NCBI GenBank assembly: GCA_030734395.1
Contig: JAUZTG010000036.1
Location: 186,001-250,000, forward strand
Source of the DNA: Sarocladium kiliense
Lineage: Eukaryota > Ascomycota > Sordariomycetes > Hypocreales > Sarocladiaceae
Length of the DNA stretch: 64,000 bases
Reading direction: 5' to 3'
In this document: piece after piece, positions 54,631-64,000 of the stretch
How positions within the stretch are numbered: the first letter of the stretch is position 1
How the letters are laid out: each line of letters starts with the position of its first letter
Notes under the pieces: generated by a model
Seen by the model: only the letters and a program-made list of their open reading frames with translations
Told to the model about the DNA's origin: nothing
The model's database searches: none
Translations under genes and position numbers: made by a program

Positions 54631-55770
54631 ATGAGCCCAGCACCCTCAGCTTTGCCTTGTGCCGGTCGGCCGTCGGCGTTTGCTAGTCCTGATGAACCGC
54701 GTTTCGACAAGAAGTCACTCCATGACCTCTGCGACTCGGCTCGAGTAAGCCTTCGAAAGATCAAGACACTGGGTCCACGTGCCGAAGATGTCAAGAAGAT
54801 GCTATTGGCAGTAGTCAAAGGCGAGTATAACGGATCGACGACGGTTTCCTTCTCCACGATACGAGACACCCATCTCGATAAGCTACTCATCGACATGATG
54901 GATTTGAGCAACGCCCTCTCTTCCGCACCAGACGAGTTTAGAGCCAACTCGAAGATTGCTCAGAGTCTGCAGAAGCAGTGGCAGATCCGTTTTCAGGAGA
55001 AATATTTTAGGATTGACGATGAGCGGCTACGCAGGCTGATGCAGACGGGAAGACTCAAGGATGTGGAGTTCGTAGGGCCGAGGGAGGGTACGTTTGAGCT
55101 GTGGCAAGCCAAGTCAAAGGATATTACCTCAGAACCCGAAGGAGTCCAGACGCTCAGAGTTGGTCACTGGTGGCTCAATCTTGCATGTGCACACCGAGAT
55201 GGGATTATCGGCAGCGTCCGCGAGACTCCCACCAAGGGCCGATATGACCACGCAGCTCTCCCACTCATGACTGGCTGCGAGGATGTTTATCGAAACAAGG
55301 TCAAGTATTCTCGTCGTGGAAAGCTGGCCGACATGCACATTTCCCTTATGAGCCGAGTTGGGAAGGAAATCTGCGTTTTGCGAGGCTCGGGGCTCTTCAG
55401 TCCCCTCGCACCCAAGGCCGGTGTGCGCTACGACGGCAAGTACGAGCTGAGACAGTATGGCTTTGTATGGAAGCCGCAGGTAGGGCTGTACGAGCTCGAG
55501 ATCGAGATGGTGCGCAGTGTAATGGGAAAGGATGAAGTGAAGCAGCCACATATGAAGGAGGTGGTACAGACGCCTTCGCCATCGCAGTTGGATGACTGGA
55601 AGCTGTACGAAATGTATGAGAATGAGCTGCTGAGACAGAGACTGGGCAATCCGACTTTTATGGACTGGTATCTGGAGAAGGCGAAGAGACAGAGTGAGAG
55701 GGACCATTGGCGGAGGCTGAACGAGTTGAGGCTGGATCTGGGCAAGCTATGGGAGGTAACTGATCCATGA
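54631..55770 (+). CDS. stand-alone SRA-YDG domain protein
   Basis: Single exon, 379 residues from the ATG at 54631. The SRA-YDG domain spans about 175-295: VGHWWLNLACAHRDGIIG, HAALPLMTGCEDVYRNKVKYS, LRGSGLFSPLAPKAGVRYDG (YDG at 267-269) and KYELRQYGFVWKPQVGLYELEIE. No RING, PHD or SET domain is seen, unlike UHRF1 or plant SUVH proteins; the flanks are helical and charged. SRA domains bind methylated or hemimethylated DNA, so a chromatin role linked to cytosine methylation or RIP-type defence is plausible but inferred. The open frame extends to a TTG at 54595; the ATG was preferred. Confidence 0.82.
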   Translation: MSPAPSALPCAGRPSAFASPDEPRFDKKSLHDLCDSARVSLRKIKTLGPRAEDVKKMLLAVVKGEYNGSTTVSFSTIRDTHLDKLLIDMMDLSNALSSAPDEFRANSKIAQSLQKQWQIRFQEKYFRIDDERLRRLMQTGRLKDVEFVGPREGTFELWQAKSKDITSEPEGVQTLRVGHWWLNLACAHRDGIIGSVRETPTKGRYDHAALPLMTGCEDVYRNKVKYSRRGKLADMHISLMSRVGKEICVLRGSGLFSPLAPKAGVRYDGKYELRQYGFVWKPQVGLYELEIEMVRSVMGKDEVKQPHMKEVVQTPSPSQLDDWKLYEMYENELLRQRLGNPTFMDWYLEKAKRQSERDHWRRLNELRLDLGKLWEVTDP

Positions 55771-56049
55771 AGAGTGGCAACTGAAGGGCTAAGATAGCAG
55801 AGGACTGAACATGGGTACGGAACAAATCATCTTACATAATGCTGAGCGCCTCTAATCGAGTCTGTAGAGTAGTTTGTGCAGCAGTTTGTGCAGCGAGAGC
55901 CCTGTTTGTCGTGACATACACTGAGGCACAGGTACGTCAGTGATGCCGAGGGGCATGCACCCCACGGCGGGGCAAGGCTCATTACACCTCCCACCACTCT
56001 AGAACTTCGTTCCCCTTGACACATCTCTCAATATCTAAACTTCTCGAAG

Positions 56050-56611
56050 ATGGGCAAAAACGACAAGAAAGGTGGCGGCGGCGGAGGAGGAGGAGGCAAA
56101 GGCAAGGGAGGAGGAGCCGACAAGGACAGCGCTGGCAAGGCGAAGGGGGCACAATCCATCAACGTGCGCCACATTTTGGTGTGTGAGCTTCCATGACATG
56201 ACGGAAAGCTGTGTCTCGAGCCTTTCGTTTACTGACAAGGTTCCAGTGTGAGAAGCATTCGAAGAAGGAGGAGGCTTTGGAGAAGCTCAAAGAGGGTGTG
56301 AAGTTTGACGAAGTCGCACGCACCTACTCCGAAGACAAGGCGCGCCAAGGTATGTCTCGACTCTGTTCACACACGACCTTGGTCAATTTTGAAGCTCACA
56401 GTATCATAGGCGGCGCTCTGGGATGGAAGACAAAGGGTAGCCTGGATCCCGCCTTTGAAGAAATCGCCTTCGCCCTCGACACGAGCACGACGAGCAGCCC
56501 TAAGTACGCTGAGGTCAAGACTGGGCATGGGTATCACATCATTATGGTAGGTCCTCCATACACGTGCCTGGATGGCCCTAACATCATATACAGGTCGAGG
56601 GACGGAAGTAG
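56050..56611 (+). CDS. parvulin-type peptidyl-prolyl isomerase, Par14/Pin4 group
   Basis: Four exons (56050-56178, 56247-56349, 56410-56546, 56594-56611; introns 68, 60 and 47 nt) give 128 residues. The N-terminal 40 residues are basic and glycine-rich (KGGGGGGGGGKGKGGG), as in Par14. The rotamase domain shows INVRHIL|CEKHSKKEEALEKL, FDEVARTYSEDKARQGGALGWK, and TGHGYHIIM|VEGRK. It isomerises Xaa-Pro bonds without the phospho-specific basic loop of Pin1; Par14 relatives act in ribosome biogenesis or mitochondria. The last exon encodes only five residues and the stop. Confidence 0.92.
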
Positions 56612-56819
56612 GATGACAGTTCACAACATTACATGCCAAGCAAGGCGCACATCATGAATGCGAAGTTTTTTTGGTTTCCATTTCCGTTGCAAAAACAGGA
56701 CTACCCAGTCCGAGACAATGGCCGGCGCATCTCTAACCAGGATGAACTCGACATGCCTCCGGGCAGGTCGCAAATTGCAACATCGATGCCCTCTAGACCA
56801 ACGCCATCTCCATGCACAC

Positions 56820-57468
56820 TTAGTTTGATGAGGCGAAGTAGTTGAGGATGATGGAGCGCTCCTGCGACTCCTCACCCCAGTCCTTGACAACGACGCAAGA
56901 GCAGTTGACGACCTTGCGGGCGTTGCCCTCACGGTCCAGAACGCCTGTCGAAAACATGTTAGTCCAAGTTTTGCCAGGCCAATTGGCTTCATAATGCATC
57001 ACGGGTATGACGTACAGAGACCAGCCCACTCGCCGAGCTGCTTGCCATCCTGCACCTTGATCAGAGGGATCTTGTGCTCGTCGCAGAGGGCGATGACCAG
57101 CTTCTTGTAGGCCTCCTCCTCGCAGTTCTCGTTCAGGACGCACATGTGCGCCTGGCGGCGGTCGAGAGCCTTGCTGGCCTCACGGAGACCACGGGCAAGA
57201 CCATCGTGCATGAGAGCGAGCTTCAGAACACCCTTGAGAGCGTCTGAGACGGACATCTGGCCCTTGGGGGCATCGCCGGAAACCTCGACCTCGTCGGCGG
57301 CGACCTCGGGGGAGTTGTCTTCTACGTCCGACTGTTGTTGAAATTCATGGTCAGCCAAAAGTTCTCTCGTTATGGTTCATCGCGAGTCCCTGCAGCCGGC
57401 GTGCGGAAACGGTTCGTGCTGCGTGCGGACTCTTCAGAAGAAGGTTCAGAAAGCGCTTTTCGTACCAT
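56820..57468 (-). CDS. rps12: 40S ribosomal protein S12 (eS12)
   Basis: Coding exons 57468-57466 (the ATG alone), 57331-57016 and 56944-56820; introns 134 and 71 nt; 147 residues. The product MSDVEDNSPEV...DALKGVLKLALMHDGLARGL, KALDRRQAHMCVLNENC, KIPLIKVQDGKQLGEWAGLC|VLDREG and KVVNCSCVVVKDWGEESQER is plainly eS12, part of the small-subunit head. The first exon ends directly after the start codon (ATG|GTACG), with an in-intron GGCTGACC branch site and CAACAG acceptor; without this exon no ATG fits. It is divergent from the uS8 gene, 704 bp apart. Confidence 0.94.
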
Positions 57469-58172
57469 TTTTGCTTGTGATTCTCGTCGGGCGATCCTCG
57501 AAGATTCTATTTTTTGTTGACAATGGAGGGGGGGTTGGTGGAAAGGAGGGTGGGATGTAGTATGTCGTTTCTTGCGAGCGACGCTGCATCAGAAAAAGGC
57601 TACTGACTAGAGTGGATCGATGTGTAGGGCACACAAAACCACACAAAAGATTACGTGTGTGTACCAGGGCTTGGAGCAGTAACATTTCGTGGCGAGAAGC
57701 CCCACCCCAGCTGTTAGTGTTCCTGGAATAGAGACCACACCTTTCGAATTTGGTGGGTCTGTGGGAATTTTCTCTCGCATCCATCAACCTCTGAACATTG
57801 GTCCCTGTCTTTGCAACCATCAACCACATTTACGACCCGTGTCAATCACCTCAACGAGGTATGTATATGTCACTCCAGATTACCTGAAGGCGAGTCGCAG
57901 TCCGAGAGATGATGTCTTTCGCGATGGCGGGGGAGAACAATCGAGGCGGTCGGCAGACGTGAGAAGGGCATCTCAACCGACGAAGCGACGCGACCTCAGC
58001 CTCGATACCGTTCTCCCTTTCGACATTGAGCGGCAGAACCCTCCTCGACCCGACTCGCTGGGGGGCACTCTCCATGCTCAAGAGCCCACGAAAGACTAAC
58101 GTGCGATTTTTCCCCTCTGCAGATACCTCAACTCCAGTTTCGACTTGAGAATCTCAGTCCAACACCGCCAAG
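57469..58172. promoter_or_regulatory. shared divergent promoter of two ribosomal protein genes
   Basis: 704 bp between the eS12 and uS8 start codons. It should contain the promoters and leaders of both; C/T-rich stretches occur near 58105-58130 just before the uS8 leader. No specific factor site was identified. Confidence 0.5.
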
Positions 58173-58827
58173 ATGGTCCGCACTTCCGTTCTCCACGATG
58201 CCCTCAACAACATCAACAACGCCGAGAAGGCCGGCAAGCGCCAGGTCCTGATCCGCCCCAGCTCCAAGGTCATCATCAAGTTCCTCCAGGTCATGCAGAA
58301 GCACGGTACGTTCCCACGATGCGAACCTCAACCCCGAATACTCCAATCAGCCTCCCACCTCCCCTCCGCATGGTACCCCAATCCCTCCTCATTCGGCATG
58401 ATAACTAGGGCTGGACGATCGAACTCTCCACGATCCCAGCCCCTATAAACTGCCGATAGATCGAACACCATGCGGAGATCTTACACGTTTTTCTGATGTT
58501 TCATACACTTCCCATGAGGTTTAATGTTTAATCATTCGCAACAAATCCACTGACATGATTCCCACAGGCTACATTGGCGAGTTTGAGGAGATCGATGACC
58601 ACCGCTCCGGCAAGATCGTCGTCCAGCTCAACGGCCGTCTCAACAAGACTGGTGTCATCTCCCCTCGCTACAACGTCCGTCTCGCCGATCTCGAGAAGTG
58701 GGTTGTCAAGCTGCTCCCTGCCCGTCAGTTCGGCTACGTTATCCTCACCACCTCCGCCGGTATCATGGACCACGAGGAGGCTCGCCGCAAGCACGTCGCT
58801 GGCAAGATCATTGGCTTCTTCTACTAA
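58173..58827 (+). CDS. rps22: 40S ribosomal protein S22 (uS8, S15A)
   Basis: Two exons (58173-58305 and 58568-58827) separated by a 262-nt intron give 130 residues, the exact family length. MVRTSVLHDALNNINNAEK, QVLIRPSSKVIIKFLQVM, GYIGEFEEIDDHRSGKIVV and LPARQFGYVILTTSAGIMDH are diagnostic. It binds 18S rRNA in the small-subunit body. The intron is several times longer than others in the window and falls at a glycine codon (G|GC). Confidence 0.96.
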
Positions 58828-59871
58828 ATTGCTGGTATGAGTGTTGGTCGGTGATCGGGGAGGACGAGTTGAAGGATAAAAAAGGGAAAGGGATGACACA
58901 CATGGTTGTGTAGAGGCCTGGCATACTACTTGGCGTTCTGGGGTGAATGACTTTTGGTCGATACCACGTGCGGCCATTAGGTCTTTGCACGCATGAGCAA
59001 TTATCGCAATGAAATGCATACCAGTTCACCTTGTGATCATTCTGCACCTAAGGTTGCATTTTGAAGCCACCTGTGATACACCGTGACGATTTTTGCTTTG
59101 AATATGATTGCCAAGCATCTAATTTGAAGTCTTGGGATGTGCTGATGGTACTACGTGCCCCGATCTCTCCAATGTAAGTGGTAATACCTAGCACATGTGA
59201 CTCGCTGCACAGATTCTCCAAACCAGAACAGTTCTCGCTCTAGCGAACGAACGTGTGGCTCTCTGTCTTGCCCGCATGCCCGATTTCGGTATCCGGCTGC
59301 TATCGTGCCTGCTATCGTGCCTCATATTTTGGATGCTACTCTGGCTGCTATTCTGGCTGTCATCTCTATCGTTAGCTGGCCAATATCTTTCCGAATCTAA
59401 GTCAGGTCCAACCCAATGTGTTGGAATGGGTGTTGACCTGGTAGGTAGGGGAGCAGGCATGCGGGAAGTGGGCTCATCCGAGACGGCGTAGACTGTACCA
59501 TATGTATCAAATTGGAGCTTTCTACACTGTCTGTTCATTTCGAATGCTTTTTTACATTATTACCTTTATCACTTTCCTTCATTCTGTCAATGGAAGTTTC
59601 TCCAAGTTGGCAGGGTTAGGGTCGAATATGAGGGGTCCAGTACTATCCCGGTCGCCGGTGGTAACGACGCGTCTTCCAAATATTTACATTGGGCGGACTC
59701 GGGCATACAACCCGACAACACAACAGGCGATAGCGACGACACTCACGACTCACGAGAAAACCAGAGGACCTTTGAATTCAATTTCGTCCCTAGCAGCCAA
59801 GCATCTCATATTAGCTTTGTTGTACCACCTTAGGCCGAGAGCCATTGAGGCGCACTGATGATCTCTCCAAG
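58828..59871. other. intergenic region, nothing recognised
   Basis: 1.04 kb between uS8 and the GT90 gene. Short imperfect CTGCTAT/GTGCCT word repeats occur at about 59298-59360. Frames there start on TTG and show no domain. Confidence 0.5.
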
Positions 59872-61764
59872 ATGCGCCAGCGCCACCTGACTATTTTTGG
59901 AGCATTCGCCTTTCTCCTGATCCTGTCCTATACAGCGTCCCGGATTCAACGTCAGTCTTCATTTACGTCATATCAAGCAGCCAAAGAGCCGGGATCCAAG
60001 CAGCCAGGTAGCAATACCGAGCCAAAGGATGATGGGCATATCCCGCCTCATGACCCAGGGCCGAAGTCGGTTGCAGACCAAGCCACTCATCCAGTTGAGG
60101 CTCTCATGAAAAGCGCGAGGGATTCTTTCCAACGCACGAAGGATCAACAGTCGAAGACGTTAGAAGAAGCGGTTAAGGAGTACCGAAGACGATATGGCAT
60201 CCCGCCGCCACCTAACTTCGACAAGTGGTGGGGTTACGCGAAGAAGCACAGCGTCCAGCTTGTAGACGAATTTGATACGATACACGAAGTCATGACACCC
60301 TTTTGGGGAATCCATCCCAAAACGATCCGATCAAGAGCCCAAGAAGCACTCAGTCATGAGAACTCCCTGGTAGGAGTCGCAATACGCAGCAACGAGGTGA
60401 CCCTGGTCGAAGGGGGTCCAGAGTGGCAGCGGAATGCCACAAAGGGTATGCTGGAAGGATTTCTAGAATTCCTGCCGGATATGGACCTCGCTTTCAACGT
60501 TCACGATGAACCTCGTGTAATGATACCCCACGACGACCTGACACGGCTGGTCCGTAAGGCAAATGAGCAGACTATGGCGGCAGCCAGCAGAGCCAAGAAA
60601 CTGAGGAACAGCTTCTCGGGACGCCCCTCGGACATGAATGAAGGGACAGCATTTGAGGAGACGAAGTTGACGAGGTTCAACACATTTCCACAGCAGGCAA
60701 CGTGGACCAACTCTAGGATGTCCTGTTCACCCGATAGTCCAGCCCGAGCGCTGGACGATGAAGACGACATTGATGACCTGAGTCAGTATAGCTTGGGTGA
60801 AGTCGGCTTCGTGTACAACACTACAGCTATGACTGATATCTGCTCAACACCCTCTCTTCGGTCAAGTTGGGGCTTCTTTGGCCGTCCAAACGCCTTTAGC
60901 GTTGTCCACGACCTATTCCCAATATTCTCCCAATCTAAGATCTCCTCATATGCCGATATCATCTATCCTTCTCCGTGGTATTGGAACGAACAGGTAGTCT
61001 ATGACGAGGACAAAGACATGCAGTGGACAGAGAAGCAGGACAAGCTCTACTGGAGAGGCTCAACCACAGGAGGCTTTAGTCGTGAAGGCGGTTGGAGGAG
61101 GCAGCACCGGCAGTCTTTTGTCCAGAAGATCAACGCGCGCGACGATGCGAAGATCATGGTCAATGCTGGCACCGATGATGCCCCTCAGTGGGAAGTTCAC
61201 ACCACGCCGCGAGGAGACCATCGTGAGCTCATTGACGTCCATTTCTCTCACGTTGGTCAGTGCGATGCGGGTGACTGCAAGGCACAGACCCAATTCTTCG
61301 AGGTGGTTGAGCGCGTCGATCAACAGGATGCCTGGGGCTTTCGCCATCTTCTCGACATGGACGGCAATGCATTCTCTGGGCGTTTCTATGCCTTCCTGAG
61401 GAGCAAGAGTCTTGTGTACAAGTTGTCGTTGTTCAAAGAGTGGCACTTGGAGTGGCTGCGTCCGTGGGTGCACTTCATCCCATTGAGTCTACAGGGTCAG
61501 GACTGGCTTGAGGTGGTACGGTTCTTTGGGCAGAATGGTACTGGTGCTACAGATGCTGAGAAGATGGCTGCAGAGAGCAGGGAGTGGGCTCGAATGGTGG
61601 TCAGGAAGGAAGATATGGAGGTGTGGTTCTTTAGGCTTCTTCTGGAGTAAGTTTCCTGTCGTTTGGGCGTAACGTTCTCAGCTAACAACCTATGCAGGTA
61701 CGCTCGAGTGATTGATGACGACAGGGAGATCATTGGCTTTGATCCTAGCGTGGCGAGCGCATAG
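59872..61764 (+). CDS. GT90 glycosyltransferase (CAP10-like), type II membrane protein
   Basis: Two exons (59872-61646, 61698-61764; 51-nt intron) give 613 residues. A single membrane anchor (IFGAFAFLLILSYTASRI, about 8-25) follows a short basic N-terminus, then a Gly/Pro/Lys stem. The lumenal catalytic part has RRRYGIPPPPNFDKWW, ADIIYPSPWYW, KLYWRGSTTGGF and LLDMDGNAFSGRFYAFLRS, the CAP10/KDELC motifs of GT90, with SLVYKLSLFKEWH near the end. CAP10-type enzymes act in the Golgi as xylosyl- or related transferases; the acceptor in ascomycetes is mostly unknown. The ATG after a TTG-led open stretch was chosen because it begins the anchor. Confidence 0.9.
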
Positions 61765-62110
61765 GTTGGAGTTATGATGGCTGTACATATTGAGGCATAT
61801 ATGCAGCGTTTTACATGGGTTTTGAATATACAACAGGCTTCTGAACATATTATACCTCAGTCTCCTTCCATGTCAACGGCGCTTGGAAATATGGCTGCCC
61901 ATCACCATCTATCACAAGTGGATAATCGTCGCCCGTTGGAATTGTTTGACATTATGACTTTGCAGAGACAGCCATCTCAAGCTTCAGAAATAGCCTCCTT
62001 CAACACATATCCCCATCCAAAGCAGCAACCAATTTTAGAACGCCTCTCGCCTTAGTTGGACCAGATTCCAGGGAAGTTCTGTAGTATAAGCAACCTTGAA
62101 CCACGCTATT
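61765..62110. other. 3' flanks of converging genes
   Basis: 346 bp between the GT90 stop (plus) and the Paf1 stop (minus). No gene is seen. Confidence 0.5.
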
Positions 62111-63593
62111 CTACTCCTCATCGTCATCCATGCCCTCACCGTCATTGTCTCCCGAGGGAGATCGTTGAGGGCGTGGCTTAGCCTGTTCCTGATCATCGTG
62201 CTCCGCCTCCTCCTCCTCCTCAACCGCCAGATCGAGCATTGGGTTCTCCTTGAAATGGTTGATCCTGGCCAAGGCGATTTCGGTTGGATCTTCGACCATA
62301 ATGTCAAGTTGGTGGATAATATCCTCATCTTCTTGCTGGAAACCGGCTTTACGGGCGATGTTCTTGGTTCTTTGTGGCCGGATCTGGATCTTCTGCATAA
62401 CTGGGTAATAATAGACTGCCTTTTGCAGAGGGAACGTATCACTGTCGTTGCTAGCAAGCAAGACATCGACGTCGTATTTCGTTTCGTGACTGAGCTCGAT
62501 CTCTGATGCCGTCTCATATGCACGCAGCTTCATAAACTGGAAGCAACCCCGAGAAGTGCCATCATCGTCCTTCGACTCGTTGGTGTAAAGGTTCTCACTG
62601 TTCTTATCGGGATCCTCGGGGTCCGCCTTCCTTGCGAAGTTCTCGGCAGTCTTCTTGGTGTCGGGAAGATAGTACTCGAAGTTCAACGTGTTCTGTGGTC
62701 TTGGGTTGTTCACGGGGTCCAGCTCATATGCCTCAAGCGCCGCCTGGAAAGCTTCCTCCTCCTCTTGCGACCTGTCTGTTGGCCTAAAGATACCCTTCAA
62801 CAGACGTGTGTCATAGGTGGAGCCGCTTTGAACTGGGTTCGTGAGGAACTTGACGGACACATATGCGCCCGAATCGGGCATCGCCTCCACGTCTGGCAGA
62901 AGCGGCCGGGAGTCAACGAGTGTGAGATTCTTTCTTGACGGATGTTTGATCCTCTTCGGATCTCTGAGGTATTGCTCTGCTACTTCGAAGCTCTTGTCGA
63001 TCTTGCGCTTGATGACTTCGGGCGAATCCGCGGCTGCTTCGGGGGCCTTTCGTGGTCGTGGTCCCTTCTTGAGAAGTACTCGGCCTCCACCGTTGAGGTC
63101 TTTGCTTGTCGAGGCCAAAGAAGAGATGTATTCGGTACGTCGAAGGAAGGAAACGTTCGCTTCGGCGACCTTGGGCTTGCCAAGAGCAGTGAGCGGGCGT
63201 AGGAGCGCACGATCGTGGGGATGGATTGGCGGTTGCTGGATGGGAGGCTGGATTGCTGCACACAGTAAGTCAGTCTTGTCCATCACATTCACTGCGTGCG
63301 TTATTTCAGAGGCACTTACAACTCTCATCTCCATCAAAGACGCCTGGCATGCCCACCAGGTCCAGGGGCATGCCCAGCTCGGCATCGACCTCGATGTTCA
63401 GCGGCTGCTCTCTCGCTAACCTTGATGCAAAGGCCGGGTTGGTGTATTGACCGCTTGAAAGACCGGTGTTTGGGATGTCGAGGAGCTTCGGAGGGACCGG
63501 TGGCGGCGGGAGGGCATTTGAGAAGCGGATGCGAGCGATGAAGTCCTGGTGAATTACGCGCTCAGGCCCAGGGCCTGAGAAGCCCGACGACAT
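62111..63593 (-). CDS. paf1: RNA polymerase II-associated factor 1 (Paf1 complex)
   Basis: Two exons (63593-63320 and 63255-62111; 64-nt intron) give 472 residues. The N-terminus MSSGFSGPGPERVIHQDFIARI and NPAFASRLAREQPLNIEVDAELGMPLDL is diagnostic of Paf1, as are RALLRPLTALGKP, EANVSFLRRTEYIS and the DPKRIKHPSRKNLTLVDSRPLLPD block. A C-terminal acidic run (VEEEEEAEHDD...GMDDDEE) ends the chain. Paf1 is the scaffold of the elongation complex needed for H2B ubiquitination and H3K4 methylation, in the nucleus. Splicing joins GDESS|IQPPIQQPP. Confidence 0.93.
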
Positions 63594-64000
63594 CGTGGCG
63601 CGCCGAAGTGTGTACGCAGCTGATAAGTTGAAGCTTTATGGGAACTGTTGGATGAGAGCGAACTTTCAATGGCGCCGTCAGTCTGTTTCGAGGTTGAGAT
63701 GAAGGGATGGTTGGCGGTGGTCGGAGGTGACGTTGGCTGGTGCTAAAACCCGAAGGTGCGCCAACGACACGATGCGAAAAAGCCAGGCTACATGGGCGAG
63801 GCTGAGAAGCTCCCCACACCCTTTTCACCACCACTCGAGCAGGACGCACGCCGCCGTGCATGCAATCGGAACTGAAGGCGATTCGCTTTACGCAAACAAT
63901 GGTTCATATTTTTGGCATCATGATTAAGTTTCATTACCGACTGCATGGGCGCCGTCGTGCGAGATCGTTCTAGCCCTGCAGTAAGAGTCTATATAAGGTC
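63594..64000. other. upstream flank of Paf1, window end
   Basis: 407 bp. A TATATAAG element at about 63990-63997 on the plus strand could belong to a gene beyond the window; nothing else is recognised. Confidence 0.45.

Overview
The window reads as the genome of a filamentous ascomycete (Pezizomycotina). Genes are interrupted by short introns, mostly 47-100 nt, with GT...AG ends and CTRAY-like branch sites. There are two Zn(II)2Cys6 regulators, a mkkA/Mkk1-type MAP kinase kinase, several MFS carriers and an Ecp2/Hce2-like secreted protein; the last suggests a plant-associated fungus, but the class cannot be fixed from this window. Exon structures below were worked out by hand from splice signals and reading frame.

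Layout. 0-9.1 kb: the 3' part of a sugar transporter, a small secreted effector-like protein, a fungal membrane-anchored protein of unknown function (modin-like) and an aminoglycoside-phosphotransferase-fold protein. 9.5-12.8 kb: divergently transcribed thymine-7-hydroxylase and isoorotate decarboxylase, the two chemical steps that turn thymine into uracil, sharing an intergenic region rich in GATA-factor motifs. 12.9-18.1 kb: a J-domain protein, then a divergent MFS exporter / Zn2Cys6 regulator pair. 18.5-24 kb: a HAD phosphatase with bacterial character, a DUF2235 hydrolase with a one-base frame break, and the mitochondrial Fe-S assembly factor Iba57.

24.4-33.4 kb holds a catabolic-looking cluster: a Dal5-type anion transporter, an RraA/HMG-CHA aldolase-family protein, an Ldh2-type dehydrogenase, a LigI-like (2-pyrone-4,6-dicarboxylate hydrolase family) amidohydrolase and a Zn2Cys6 regulator. 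Its substrate is not known; this is the best candidate for an undescribed pathway in the window. 33.4-43.8 kb is gene-poor, with one acidic conserved protein (36.9-37.6 kb).

43.8-64 kb is mostly housekeeping: DEAD-box helicase Dbp8, the cell-wall-integrity MAPKK, Pus7 pseudouridine synthase, a small ABM-fold protein, a stand-alone SRA-YDG protein, a Par14-type parvulin, ribosomal proteins eS12 and uS8 sharing a divergent promoter, a GT90 (CAP10-like) glycosyltransferase and the RNA polymerase II factor Paf1. No tRNA, rRNA, transposon or CRISPR-like array was recognised.
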